Made by a program: the position numbers and the translations under genes
From: JBPRGH01 sp051418055
GTDB taxonomy: Bacteria > Bacteroidota > Bacteroidia > Cytophagales > Cyclobacteriaceae
DNA: 64,000 nucleotides
Direction of reading: 5' to 3'
Assembly: GCA_051418055.1 (NCBI GenBank)
Contig: JBPRGH010000044.1
Location: 5,662 to 69,661, forward strand
Notes under the pieces: generated by a model
The model's database searches: none
The model's input: the letters and a program-made list of their open reading frames with translations, nothing else
What the model was told of the DNA's origin: nothing
Part shown: piece after piece, positions 1-8,715 of the stretch
Position numbering within the stretch: the stretch's first letter is position 1
Layout: each line of letters opens with the position of its first letter

Positions 1-1092
1 AGCTTCAGCTATTTCAATTAAAGCTGCTGTTCCTGTAGCATTGTCCACTGCACCATTATAAATAGAATCACCATTTACAGGTTCGCCAACTCCCATGTGG
101 TCCCAATGCGCTGTATAGATGATATATTCATCTTTACGCTCATCACCGGGCCATAGTGCCAGTACATTATTAGAAGTAGATCTGGAAATTTCATTTTCGA
201 GTGTCAGGGAGGTAGTTATACCCATAGGCACTGCCTTGAATCCTGGTTGACTAGCTTTTTCCATTAATGCCGTATCCATACCTGCCAATTGAAAGATCTG
301 GTTCGCACTTTCAATACTGATCCAGCCTTCCACTTTAACGCGGCTCATATTCTGATCTTCAGCCTCCAGGTACATGTTAGTTCCGCTCCATCCACCACGT
401 ACGACAGACCATGGATAGCTGGCAGGTTTTGTCTCATGAATGATCATTATTCCTGCTGCACCCTGACGGGCTGCCTCTTCATATTTATAAGACCAGCGGC
501 CATAATAGGTCATGGCTTCACCATTGAATAAGGTACTGTCTTTGGTAGCGAAGCCAGGATCATTTACCAGTACCACAACAGTTTTGCCTTCTACATCAAG
601 TCCTTCATAGTCATTCCAGTTATATTCCGGCGCTACTATTCCATACCCGGCAAAAACGAGTTCACTATTTTCCAGCTTAACCTGATCTTTTACACGTCGT
701 GTTAATGCAACATAATCGTCAAGATACTCCAATGAAATACTTTCTCCCTGCTCATCTTTAACTATCATAGGCCCTTGCGGTTGGCTGTTGATTTCCACCA
801 GCTGTACCTCCTGAAAAAAGCTGTCACCATTTCCCGGCTGAAGGCCGAGCTGCTGAAATTCTTCTTTGAGGTAATTGATGGTTTTTTCCTCACCTATTGT
901 CCCGGGCATACGCCCCTGAAATTCGTCGGAAGCAAGGGTTTGAATGTGATTTGCAAATTCTTCGGCATCTATCGCCTGCATTGCTGCAGAGTCTGCCCAT
1001 ACTGATTTTTCTTCACTTACATCCTCCTGAGCAGATTGGCAGGCTGCTACCAATAGAAGTGCACAGGCGGGAATTATTCTTGTTAAATTCAT
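1..1092 (-). CDS. M28 family metallopeptidase lipoprotein, 3' end outside the window
   Basis: I translated the minus strand from the ATG at 1092; the frame stays open to base 1, giving 364 codons of a partial gene. The N-terminus is a lipoprotein signal (about residues 1-18) ending in VAACQ, so the protein is probably anchored in an envelope membrane. A PA-like insert (around GYGIVAPEYNWNDYEG and later ARQGAAGIMIIHE) precedes the start of the zinc peptidase domain. The M28 signatures TAHWDHMG and GAVDNATGTAALIEIA are present and supply the first His and the bridging Asp ligands. The remaining ligands lie beyond the window. The family removes N-terminal amino acids from peptides. Nothing in the neighbourhood suggests a substrate. 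Confidence 0.9.
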   Translation of the reverse strand, partial: MNLTRIIPACALLLVAACQSAQEDVSEEKSVWADSAAMQAIDAEEFANHIQTLASDEFQGRMPGTIGEEKTINYLKEEFQQLGLQPGNGDSFFQEVQLVEINSQPQGPMIVKDEQGESISLEYLDDYVALTRRVKDQVKLENSELVFAGYGIVAPEYNWNDYEGLDVEGKTVVVLVNDPGFATKDSTLFNGEAMTYYGRWSYKYEEAARQGAAGIMIIHETKPASYPWSVVRGGWSGTNMYLEAEDQNMSRVKVEGWISIESANQIFQLAGMDTALMEKASQPGFKAVPMGITTSLTLENEISRSTSNNVLALWPGDERKDEYIIYTAHWDHMGVGEPVNGDSIYNGAVDNATGTAALIEIAEA

Positions 1093-1184
1093 ATGTTGAT
1101 TTTTTTTTGTAATGGATAGGAGAAAGTTAGCAAAAAATAAATAGACATTAGATATAAGACGTGAGATATTGACGCTCACCTCAA

Positions 1185-1316
1185 TGTCCTGTCGGGGGCC
1201 AGGTCATGAAGGGTTCAATATCGTGGGTCAATCCCCCAACAGATCACAAAAAACCACATCAATGATAAACTCCGTGGTCTGTCCCCCTCCCCGTGGTCTG
1301 TCCCCCGACAGACCAC
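1185..1316. repeat. Left REP palindrome cluster beside the RAYT gene
   Basis: A perfect hairpin lies at 1293-1316 (arms GTGGTCTGTC and GACAGACCAC, loop CCCC). A half copy is at 1274-1286, a decayed copy around 1221-1247, and a second unit TGTCCTGTCGGGGG followed by CAGGTCATG at 1185-1208. The same two unit types recur on the far side of the transposase gene. This is the usual layout of REP sequences around a resident RAYT gene. The rest of the 293-base gap between 1093 and 1385 shows nothing else that I recognise. Confidence 0.85.
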
Positions 1317-1385
1317 TACCACATCCTACTTTTATATTAAAAAATATTATATTTATACTACTTAAGCAGTTAACCTAACCAAAAA

Positions 1386-1925
1386 ATGCGCAAATCTTCG
1401 ATGCTTCTAAATGAAGTATATTTCTGGACTGACACCATTAAAAACTGGAATAATTTATTAATGGATGATTTTTATAAATTAATAATCATTCAGCAGCTCC
1501 AATGGCTCATTGACCATAAAAAGATAATTGTATACGGATATGTTATCATGCCTAATCACATTCATTTGCTTTGGGAATTATTAGAAATGAATGGTAAAGA
1601 AAAACCACATGCCTCTTTTAATAAATGGACAAGTAGTCAGTTTTTAAAAAATATCAGAAACAAAAACCACGTCGTGCTGCCTTACTATGTTGAACGAACA
1701 ATAGAAAGAAATCACCGGTTTTGGATACGAGATCCTCTGGCTGTATTAATGGATTCAAGGCGAAAATTTGAATGCACATTAGATTACATTCATTGTAACC
1801 CACTTCAGGTAAAATGGAATTTAGTGACCAAACCGGAAAATTACAGATGGTCATCGGCAGCCTTTTATGAAAAAGGAAGTGATGAATTTGGGATTGTAAC
1901 ACATTATTCGGAGAGATATGGGTAA
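1386..1925 (+). CDS. REP-associated tyrosine transposase (Y1_Tnp family, RAYT)
   Basis: The 179-residue protein carries the signature of the Y1 transposase family (TnpA_REP): GYVIMPNHIHLLWE near residues 50-63 holds the HUH-type histidines, and YIHCNPLQVKWNLV with a trailing YRWSSA motif lies near the C-terminus. RAYT enzymes nick REP hairpins through a catalytic tyrosine and are thought to spread them. The full length of the family (about 170-190 residues) is present with no stop or frameshift, so the gene may be active. REP palindromes flank it on both sides within 70-200 bases, as expected if it acts on them. The start is the first ATG of the frame, just after the left REP cluster. Confidence 0.9.
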   Translation: MRKSSMLLNEVYFWTDTIKNWNNLLMDDFYKLIIIQQLQWLIDHKKIIVYGYVIMPNHIHLLWELLEMNGKEKPHASFNKWTSSQFLKNIRNKNHVVLPYYVERTIERNHRFWIRDPLAVLMDSRRKFECTLDYIHCNPLQVKWNLVTKPENYRWSSAAFYEKGSDEFGIVTHYSERYG

Positions 1926-1971
1926 TAATTTCTAAATGTCCTGTCAAGAGAGAAAGCGGATATTGTACATA

Positions 1972-2057
1972 TGTCCTGTCGGGGGACAGGTCATGGGGTT
2001 CCGTGGCCTGTCCCCCGACAGACCACAAATTTCGTGGTCTGTCCCCCGACAGACCAC
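1972..2057. repeat. Right REP palindrome cluster
   Basis: Three palindromes follow one another: CCTGTC-GGGG-GACAGG at 1975-1990, a copy with one mismatch at 2003-2026 (GTGGCCTGTC / GACAGACCAC), and a perfect copy at 2034-2057. The first unit shares its TGTCCTGTCGGGGG and CAGGTCATG context with the left cluster, so the two clusters form matching ends around the RAYT gene. Confidence 0.85.
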
Positions 2058-2076
2058 CAGGTTGATGGACCCTATT

Positions 2077-2115
2077 TAAAAAAAAGCCTGAAAACTAATT
2101 AGTTATCAGGCTTTA
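2077..2115 (-). terminator. Rho-independent terminator of tRNA-Leu
   Basis: Read on the minus strand, the stem AAAGCCTGA pairs with TCAGGCTTT around an AT-rich loop and is followed by a run of eight T. It lies directly downstream of the tRNA gene. Confidence 0.75.
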
Positions 2116-2118
2116 AAG

Positions 2119-2200
2119 TACCCAGAGCCGGAGTCGAACCGGCACGTCCGAAGACATTGGTGTTTGAGACCAACGCGTCTACCAATTCCGCCATCTGGGC
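2119..2200 (-). tRNA. tRNA-Leu (anticodon CAA)
   Basis: On the minus strand the 82-base gene folds into a class II tRNA. The acceptor stem is GCCCAGA with TCTGGGT, the D arm contains GGCGGAATTGGTAGAC, and the anticodon stem TTGGT/ACCAA encloses CTCAAAC, so the anticodon is CAA (reads UUG). A long variable arm and the T arm GCCGGTTCGACTCCGGC follow, and the discriminator base is A. CCA is not encoded. The long variable arm and the anticodon agree on leucine. Confidence 0.95.
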
Positions 2201-2293
2201 ATCTTTGCTAATAGCGGGCTGCAAATTTGAATAAAGATTCTTTATTATCCAATAGCATTAAAGCTATTATTATGCTTAATCAGCTTTATACTA

Positions 2294-2464
2294 ATTAGAA
2301 TTAAGAAAAGCTTCAACAGATTATTATTAATACTGGCCAAACCTGACAAAAATCATTTTTTAAAATAATATTTATCATCTGTTTAGAATTAATCTAAATA
2401 AAATTAGGTCATTTAAAATTCCATTATTAAAATTGCACGATCAGTTATTTATAATTAATCCAAA
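2294..2464. promoter_or_regulatory. Repeated 17-bp dyad upstream of the iron-uptake operon, probable metalloregulator operators
   Basis: TTTAGAATTAATCTAAA at 2382-2398 is a dyad with arms TTTAGA and TCTAAA. A second copy at 2448-2464 (TTTATAATTAATCCAAA) matches 15 of 17 bases and ends 14 bases before the start codon of the TonB receptor. A weaker left half lies at 2294-2304 (ATTAGAATTAA). The TTTAG...CTAAA form resembles DtxR/MntR-type boxes, which would suit an iron-uptake operon. The repeats are seen directly; the regulator is inferred. I see nothing else in the AT-rich gap 2201-2478. Confidence 0.5.
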
Positions 2465-2478
2465 TAACAATAGAGTCA

Positions 2479-4854
2479 ATGTCAGGAGTCATTTACAGAC
2501 TGGTTTTACTAAAGGCTTATCTGCTATTAGCATTCAATTGCCAGTCACAGATAGTCTTATCTGGACAAGTATATGATACGGAAGGAACTCCTTTAATTGG
2601 GGCTACTGTATTGGTTAAAGAGCTTCAAACTGGTGTGGCAACGGATGTAGATGGGAAATTCAGGATAGATCTTCAACCAGGATCTTATCATATTACTTTT
2701 AACTATATAGGTTTCGAATCTTATTCAAAAGAGGTAGTGCTTAATGAGAAAGATGAGGTGCTTAATATTTCTCTAGCAGAAAGCACAAATATGTTAAGTG
2801 ATGTGGTGGTAAGAGGAAAATCTCAGGTGACTGAGATAAAAGAAATGCCCTATTCAGTTTCTGCAATAGATGTAAAACCGCTAAAAATTAGAAATCTTGA
2901 TGTTAACCAGATACTAAATACCACCACCGGGGTGAGGATCAGGGAAGATGGCGGGCTGGGTTCTAATTTTAATTTCTCCCTAAATGGTTTTTCCGGTAAT
3001 CAGATCAAGTTTTTTATTGATGGTATTCCGATGGATTATTTCGGTTCCTCATTAACACTAAATAATATACCCGCAAATCTAATTTCTACAATTGAAGTTT
3101 ATAAAGGTGTTGTTCCTGTTCATTTAGGTTCGGATGCTTTGGGTGGAGCAGTTAATATCACAACAAACACTGCTATAAAAAATTACTTAAATGTTTCTTA
3201 CTCCATTGGCTCTTTTAATACCCATCGATCTTCTTTGATAAGTAGATTTTCAAATAAAAATGGCTTTGTGGTCAATGTTAATGCCTTTTTTAATTATTCA
3301 GACAATAATTATAGCATACTTGCTCCTGTTCCTGATCCAAATTTTTCTCCGGTATCAGGTAAAATGATGATAACTGAGGTAGAGCGGTTCCATGATACTT
3401 ATCGATCAAGTACAGTTCAGGTAGAGGCGGGTGTTGAAAACAAAAAATATGCGGATAAATTAATTGTTGGTTTAATAGCTTCGGGCAATTATAAAGAGGT
3501 ACAGCAAAGTTATAATTTAACCAGGCCAATAGGTGAGGCTTACACTACGGACAATGCAATAATTCCAACTTTAAAATATCAGAAAGAAGACCTATTTATT
3601 AAAGGCCTCTCATTAACAGCCAATACTACCTATAAGTATGGAGAAAGTGCAAGAATAGATACGAGCAGCCGTGTCTACAACTGGTATGGTGAATTTTCAG
3701 CTGATCATCTTGAGGCAAACCGAGGGGAGTACAATTGGTATAAAACAAGATTTCATTTCACAGATAATGCTTTTATGGCATCTTCGAACCTGGTCTATGA
3801 GGTTAATCAAAATCAATCTTTATCCTTTAATAATACATATCATTACTACACCCGTGTAGGAAACGACCCTATAGGAGTAGATGCCATTCCATTTACAGAA
3901 CCTCAATCTCTGGAAAAAAATATCAGTGGTTTATCTTACAATTTAAGCCTTTTGGATAATAAATTGAGGTCAGTGTTTTTTGGTAAATACTTTACCATGA
4001 ATTCTGCCACCAGAGAGCAGGATGATTTTGCTGAGGATGAGTTTAGGGAAATTTCTCATAAGCATGAGGCAGGAGGGTATGGAGTAGCAACAACCTATTT
4101 TCTTCTTCCGAATTTACAAATTAAAGCTTCATTTGAAAATACAAACAGGCTTCCCGAACCTGTTGAATTATTTGGGGATGGATTGCTTCACTTAAGTTCT
4201 CCAAACCTGGGGCCTGAGCAAAGTAAAAATTTTAATTTGGGAGTTGCTTCAAATTTTCAAATTAAAGAAAGCCATAAGCTTAAAATTGAAGCATCTTATT
4301 TACATCGTAAAGTAGATAATCTGATAAGACCTTTTTTAAGTGGCAACAATGTGATTTCACAAAATTTACAGGCCGCACAATTTAATGTTTTTGAAGGTGC
4401 TTTGCAGTACACTTTCAAAGATTTAATCAATATAGCTTTAAATGGTACTTACCAATCTCAAATCAATAATACCAGATATACTCAAACAGGGGGTATAAAT
4501 TATTTATATGGCATTCAGTTACCAAATCAACCATTTCTGTTTGGAAATGCACTTTTAGGAGTGATGCTGAAGGATGTTGGACATGAATCCTCAGCTTTAA
4601 GCCTCAACTGGTCAACGCTATTTGTAGAAGGCTTTTACCTGAAATGGTCAAATCAGGGAAGTATAGATAAAAAGAATGATATACCCAGACAGGTGTCGCA
4701 TAATATATCCGCTTCCTATGCTATGCAGAACGGCAAGTATAATGTGTCAGTAGACTGTACTAATCTTTTTGACAGTGAGCTGTACGATAATTTCAGGCTT
4801 CAAAAACCGGGAAGGGCTTTTCATGTGAAATTAAGTTACTTTTTAAATAAATAA
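2479..4854 (+). CDS. TonB-dependent receptor, XusA-like siderophore receptor
   Basis: The 791-residue protein begins with a signal peptide (about 1-25), followed by a CarboxypepD_reg-like domain (about 28-108, GQVYDTEGTPLIGATVLV and YHITFNYIGFESYSK). A TonB plug (about 115-230, NTTTGVRIREDGGLGSNF and IEVYKGVVPVHLGSDALGG) and a 22-strand-type barrel follow, ending in the aromatic tail VKLSYFLNK. It imports a ligand across the outer membrane using TonB energy. The next two genes code for a DUF4374 lipoprotein and a PepSY membrane protein. This order matches the XusABC xenosiderophore system of Bacteroides thetaiotaomicron and points to ferric siderophore uptake rather than glycans. No SusD partner is present. 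The ligand cannot be read from the sequence. Confidence 0.85.
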   Translation: MSGVIYRLVLLKAYLLLAFNCQSQIVLSGQVYDTEGTPLIGATVLVKELQTGVATDVDGKFRIDLQPGSYHITFNYIGFESYSKEVVLNEKDEVLNISLAESTNMLSDVVVRGKSQVTEIKEMPYSVSAIDVKPLKIRNLDVNQILNTTTGVRIREDGGLGSNFNFSLNGFSGNQIKFFIDGIPMDYFGSSLTLNNIPANLISTIEVYKGVVPVHLGSDALGGAVNITTNTAIKNYLNVSYSIGSFNTHRSSLISRFSNKNGFVVNVNAFFNYSDNNYSILAPVPDPNFSPVSGKMMITEVERFHDTYRSSTVQVEAGVENKKYADKLIVGLIASGNYKEVQQSYNLTRPIGEAYTTDNAIIPTLKYQKEDLFIKGLSLTANTTYKYGESARIDTSSRVYNWYGEFSADHLEANRGEYNWYKTRFHFTDNAFMASSNLVYEVNQNQSLSFNNTYHYYTRVGNDPIGVDAIPFTEPQSLEKNISGLSYNLSLLDNKLRSVFFGKYFTMNSATREQDDFAEDEFREISHKHEAGGYGVATTYFLLPNLQIKASFENTNRLPEPVELFGDGLLHLSSPNLGPEQSKNFNLGVASNFQIKESHKLKIEASYLHRKVDNLIRPFLSGNNVISQNLQAAQFNVFEGALQYTFKDLINIALNGTYQSQINNTRYTQTGGINYLYGIQLPNQPFLFGNALLGVMLKDVGHESSALSLNWSTLFVEGFYLKWSNQGSIDKKNDIPRQVSHNISASYAMQNGKYNVSVDCTNLFDSELYDNFRLQKPGRAFHVKLSYFLNK

Positions 4855-4894
4855 TAAATAAATCAAACCAATAATTAATATCTAAAATACTAAA

Positions 4895-6130
4895 ATGAAA
4901 AATTTTATAAAAAACGCTACATTTTTAGTTGCTATGGTCAGTTTGATCACAGTTACTTCATGTTCAGATGATGAGACAGCTGTAAATCCCGGTGCATCAG
5001 GATATGTAATGTCTTTGAGAACACAGGATGCTAATGAGGAAAGCGCAGATTATTTTATAACTGTTGATGATTTAATGACTGGAGAAATAAGCGCAGAGGG
5101 AAATGGAGTTGAGCTTGCCGGATGGAACTACAATGGATATTTTGGCAATACGTATTTTGCGTTTGGATATCAATTGAATGAATGTATAGGATATAAAGTA
5201 GAAGCCGGCCAGCTGGTGGAGAAAGGCAAATTTGTTTTCGAAAGGTTCGATGTAATGAATGCCATTGATGACAACTATTTCTTGGCTATTGGTGCTCCAT
5301 GGGGAGGTGGCTCGTTTGATTGTCAGCTACAGTTGGTAGATATACAAAATATAGCTATTGATAGAAATGTCAAACATCCGATCTATGCATCTTTTGATAG
5401 TGAAGGAAATCAGCTTAATGCCTGGCCAACAAGTTCTTATGTTGATGGTGATAAATTATTTATTTCTTTTTACCCATTGAATGGTGCAACATGGGCAACT
5501 CCTAATACTGATACTGCTTATGTAAGTGTATTTTCATATCCAGAAATTGAATATATAAAAACAATAAAAGATAACCGTACTGCTCCTATTGGATATTATG
5601 GTGGATCTCCAAGTATTCTTGAGGATGAAAGTGGAAACAGGTTTACAATTTCTCCTGCTTCAAAAGTTACCGGATATACTCAGGTGACAAAGCCTTCAGG
5701 AATATTAAAAATTAATGCGGGTCAGGATTCATTTGATCCTAACTACTTCTTTAATGTAGAAGAAAAAGGTTTTAAAGTGCTTTCCGGTGTATATGCTGGT
5801 AATGGAAAAGTTGTGGCAAGAGTGATTACACTGGCAAAAGATGATGAAGCAGGTGCTGCTTCACAATGGGCTGCTTTTAGCGAAGTAAATGCTATTCTTA
5901 ATGTTGCTATCCTTGACCTTAATGCTCAAACAGTAACAGTTGTTGATGATGTGCCTTTACATGGTGGTCAATATCAAACTCCTTACCTGGTAGAAAACGG
6001 AAAAGTTTATGTTTCAGTAAATAACGGAACAGAAGCACATGTCTATCAGGTTGATCCAGCTACTGCAACAGCAACGAAAGGAGCTAAGCTAATTGGCAAT
6101 CAGTTCCAGGCACTTTTTCCAATTAATTAA
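4895..6130 (+). CDS. DUF4374 surface lipoprotein, XusB-like
   Basis: The 411-residue protein has a lipoprotein signal ending in VTSCS (Cys about residue 23) followed by acidic residues (DDE), a pattern often linked to surface export in Bacteroidota. The rest looks like a beta-propeller of the DUF4374 family, with repeated blades around residues 60-400 such as NGYFGNTYFAFGY and APIGYYGGSPSIL. In the known XusABC system the DUF4374 lipoprotein binds the ferric siderophore at the surface and passes it to the TonB receptor. It starts 40 bases after the receptor gene, so the two are surely co-transcribed. Confidence 0.8.
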   Translation: MKNFIKNATFLVAMVSLITVTSCSDDETAVNPGASGYVMSLRTQDANEESADYFITVDDLMTGEISAEGNGVELAGWNYNGYFGNTYFAFGYQLNECIGYKVEAGQLVEKGKFVFERFDVMNAIDDNYFLAIGAPWGGGSFDCQLQLVDIQNIAIDRNVKHPIYASFDSEGNQLNAWPTSSYVDGDKLFISFYPLNGATWATPNTDTAYVSVFSYPEIEYIKTIKDNRTAPIGYYGGSPSILEDESGNRFTISPASKVTGYTQVTKPSGILKINAGQDSFDPNYFFNVEEKGFKVLSGVYAGNGKVVARVITLAKDDEAGAASQWAAFSEVNAILNVAILDLNAQTVTVVDDVPLHGGQYQTPYLVENGKVYVSVNNGTEAHVYQVDPATATATKGAKLIGNQFQALFPIN

Positions 6131-6142
6131 TTAAAATTTATA

Positions 6143-6173
6143 GTCTGGCAGGTCACTCACTGATCTGTCAGAC
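6143..6173 (+). other. Hairpin between the lipoprotein and PepSY genes
   Basis: GTCTGGCAG pairs with CTGTCAGAC (one G-U) around a 13-base loop in the 61-base gap. Only AATTTTA follows, so this is a weak terminator at best. It could lower expression of the third gene or protect the upstream mRNA end. Confidence 0.4.
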
Positions 6174-6191
6174 AATTTTATACTTCTTCGT

Positions 6192-7403
6192 ATGACGTTA
6201 AAAAAGTTAATTAGCCAATTACACCTCTGGCTCGGACTCTCATCGGGGCTGGTGGTGTTTATTGTAGCTATTACCGGATGCATTTATGCTTTTCAGCATG
6301 AAATACAGGAGCTGACCCAATCCTACAGGTTTGTTGAACCTCAGAGTGCACCTGTTCTCCCTCCCTCAGAAATCCGGAAAATTGCTGATGCTCAGTTGCC
6401 GGGAAAACATATCCATGGTATTTTATATCAGGGAGAAGACCGGGCTGCACAGGCTATTTACTGGATGTATGAAGAATACTATGATTTCGTGTACATAAAT
6501 CAATACACCGGAGAGGTGCTGAAGGTAAAAGATGAGTTTGCCGATTTCTTTCGTATTGTCCTTGATGGGCATTTTTATTTATGGCTTCCCGATGAAATTG
6601 GCCAACCGGTAGTTGCTTCCTTCACATTAGTTTTCATCGTCTTGCTGATAAGCGGAATTGTGCTTTGGTGGCCAAAAAATAAAAAAGGCAGAAAAAAGAG
6701 TTTTAAGATCAAGTGGAATGCGCGCTGGAGAAGAAAGAATTACGATCTGCATAGTGTGATGGGTATTTATGTGATGATAATTGCTCTGATTTTAGCAATT
6801 ACAGGGCTTACCTGGGGATTTGAATGGTTCAGGGATGGGTTACATGTGTCATTAGGCGGTGACGGAAATCTTGAATATGAAGAACCTTTATCTGATACTA
6901 CTGCTGCAATTGCCTATACAGCTGGTATGCATCCTGTTGATTATTTATGGGAGAAAACAAAAGCTGAAAATACGCATGCAGAGACAATAGAAATGCATTT
7001 TCCTGCTACGGATGAATCACCTATTCACGTAGCGGTAAATCCTGATGCTTCTACCTATTGGGAGATGGATTATATCTATTATAATCAGTACTCATTAGAA
7101 GAAATTCAGGCCGATCATATCTACAGCCGATTTCATGATGCAAACATGGCCGATAAGCTATTAAGGATGAATTATGACATTCATACCGGGGCAATAATGG
7201 GATTACCAGGAAAAATATTAGCTTTTTTCGCCAGCCTGATTGTTGCCAGCTTACCTGTTACAGGAACATTATTGTGGATTGGCCGGAGAAATAAGAAAAA
7301 GGAAAAGCATGAAAAGGAAATAAAAAGAATAAACAGAGAATCCAGAAAACCTGTAGTAAGAAGACTATCTAAAGAAACAAAATTAGAAAAAGTAGCTTCT
7401 TAA
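6192..7403 (+). CDS. PepSY-associated TM helix protein, XusC-like inner membrane partner
   Basis: The 403-residue protein has four clear membrane segments (about residues 10-32, 137-160, 194-216 and 340-362) in the PepSY_TM arrangement. The first is preceded by LHLWLGLSSGLVVFIVAITG, the typical start of these proteins. Conserved histidines at membrane edges (LHLW, YDLHSVMG, YDIHTG) could bind haem. The family is thought to include inner-membrane ferric-siderophore reductases and is regularly coupled to TonB receptors. A basic C-terminal tail (about 365-403) lies in the cytoplasm. As the third gene of the operon it would release iron after the receptor imports the complex; this role is inferred. 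Confidence 0.8.
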   Translation: MTLKKLISQLHLWLGLSSGLVVFIVAITGCIYAFQHEIQELTQSYRFVEPQSAPVLPPSEIRKIADAQLPGKHIHGILYQGEDRAAQAIYWMYEEYYDFVYINQYTGEVLKVKDEFADFFRIVLDGHFYLWLPDEIGQPVVASFTLVFIVLLISGIVLWWPKNKKGRKKSFKIKWNARWRRKNYDLHSVMGIYVMIIALILAITGLTWGFEWFRDGLHVSLGGDGNLEYEEPLSDTTAAIAYTAGMHPVDYLWEKTKAENTHAETIEMHFPATDESPIHVAVNPDASTYWEMDYIYYNQYSLEEIQADHIYSRFHDANMADKLLRMNYDIHTGAIMGLPGKILAFFASLIVASLPVTGTLLWIGRRNKKKEKHEKEIKRINRESRKPVVRRLSKETKLEKVAS

Positions 7404-7469
7404 CTGGTTTTCTTAACTGATCCTCGTTTGTAACGCCAAAAAATTCGCGACATAATTAAAATATCAAAA

Positions 7470-7793
7470 TCACCCCTCCAGCTCCGCAGGATCATCAGGC
7501 TCCACAAGCATCACACGTTCATGTGAGAAGGCCTGCGGTTTATCATTAAATAAAGGTTTTGTTTTACTCCAAACTTTTTCAAAAAGCTCTGATTTGCGGT
7601 ATTTCTCCAGATCTTCAGCTTTCTCCCAGAAACTATAGGTAGCAAAAATATTTGGCTTGTTTACATCACGGTGGAGCTCCAGATGTGTGCAGCCCCGGAA
7701 ATTACGGATGCTTACATTATTTTCTTCAAAAACCTCAAGGAACTGGTTTACTTTTGAAGGTTGAAAAGACATTCTTACTATTCTGATGATCAT
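7470..7793 (-). CDS. Antibiotic biosynthesis monooxygenase (ABM) domain protein
   Basis: The 107-residue protein is a single ferredoxin-like ABM domain: IIRIVRMSFQPSKVNQFLEVF, a central GCTHLELHRDV, then TYSFWEKAEDLEKYRKSELF. Members act as small dimeric oxygenases, haem-degrading enzymes or stress proteins, and sequence alone does not separate these roles. Its ATG overlaps the stop of the upstream SAM-hydrolase-like gene by 4 bases (7790-7793), so the two are translationally coupled. Confidence 0.85.
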   Translation of the reverse strand: MIIRIVRMSFQPSKVNQFLEVFEENNVSIRNFRGCTHLELHRDVNKPNIFATYSFWEKAEDLEKYRKSELFEKVWSKTKPLFNDKPQAFSHERVMLVEPDDPAELEG

Positions 7794-8569
7794 GATTCTT
7801 GAAAGTTTATTATCACAGGACTATCCAGCGTAAGGCCAAGGAGCTGCTCGGCATTTCCCTGATTTATACCTATCTCCAGCAGGCCCTGACTATTGAAAAT
7901 AATGAATAGTTCACCGGCCTCTACCGAATTATAACTTCTATGGACGCGGTTTATCCTTTCACGACCAAAGATTAGAGTATATTCACCTGCCTTTTTGCTT
8001 ATGGTTTTAAAAGCTTCCTCTTCAATATTCGTAATAAGGTTGCCATAATGATCAGTTTTGATGACATGACCAGAGATCTGCTTCATTGTTGCACGCATAA
8101 CACGATTCATAAGCCGTTTTACTTCACCGGCAGGTTTTCCCAAATCTGTTAGGTTACCACCGGCTGCAAGTTTAGCGGCAGCAGGTGCCAGCACTTCGCG
8201 GCAGATAAATGAAGTGTTTTCAGATTCGACAGGAAGATCTACAACCATATCAGGTTCTTTATCGCTTATGAGGCTCAGCAGGCCATTGTCAGGCAAAATA
8301 AAATAATGCTCTCCCAGCCGTGCGGCTATCATCCTTTCCTCCTGATTATGAAGTTGTTGTTGAATAGCAATAACATGTATGGTCCCTGCAGGAAAATTTT
8401 TAAAGGCGGCATTAACAGTAAAAGCTGCTGCAGAAATATCGCTTAACGGGTTTTGATGGCTGATATCTACAAGTTGTGCCGAAGGTATAAACGATAATAT
8501 TTTACCTTTTACAGCTGCAACATAATGATCTTCCTCTCCAAAATCCGTTAATAATGTTATTATTGCCAT
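7790..8569 (-). CDS. SAM hydroxide adenosyltransferase family protein (DUF62) with altered active site
   Basis: The 259-residue protein has the two-domain DUF62 layout: TLLTDFG at 5-11, VDISHQNP at 34-41, GTIHVIAI at 62-69, PDNGLLSL at 93-100, REVLAPAAAKLAAGG at 124-138, then a small C-terminal beta domain starting near DHYGNLITNI (173-182). The family splits S-adenosylmethionine to adenosine and methionine. The catalytic Asp-Arg-His triad of characterised members sits in DPGVGTxR and FHGRD motifs. Here the first reads QQQLHNQEER and the second FICRE, so at least the Asp and the His are missing. It may bind a related ligand without the standard activity. It is the first gene of a two-gene operon. 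Confidence 0.8.
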   Translation of the reverse strand: MAIITLLTDFGEEDHYVAAVKGKILSFIPSAQLVDISHQNPLSDISAAAFTVNAAFKNFPAGTIHVIAIQQQLHNQEERMIAARLGEHYFILPDNGLLSLISDKEPDMVVDLPVESENTSFICREVLAPAAAKLAAGGNLTDLGKPAGEVKRLMNRVMRATMKQISGHVIKTDHYGNLITNIEEEAFKTISKKAGEYTLIFGRERINRVHRSYNSVEAGELFIIFNSQGLLEIGINQGNAEQLLGLTLDSPVIINFQES

Positions 8570-8577
8570 AAATCAAG

Positions 8578-8585
8578 CAAATATA
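8578..8585 (-). promoter_or_regulatory. Bacteroidota -7 element for the DUF62 gene
   Basis: TATATTTG on the minus strand fits the TAnnTTTG consensus and lies 9 bases before the start codon at 8569. No clear TTG is seen at the -33 position, so the call is tentative. Confidence 0.35.
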
Positions 8586-8715
8586 ACCGCCTGAAAATCT
8601 TTTTTTGTTTAAATTGTGTTATTAATTTGCTAGCCGATAATTGACTAGCGCAACGAAGCAAAAATAGTTAATTTTTAACCTTAAAAAATTTAATACACAA
8701 ATAATAAAACAACAT

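Noticed and set aside
289..1112. Three short plus-strand frames over the left end
   Set aside because: They lie antisense to the M28 peptidase, whose minus frame has clear family motifs.
1654..2028. 124-codon minus frame over the RAYT gene and right REP cluster
   Set aside because: It is antisense to the transposase and composed of REP sequence; no domain is seen.
2479..7403. TonB receptor as a glycan (SusC) transporter
   Set aside because: No SusD follows; the DUF4374 and PepSY partners point to iron uptake.
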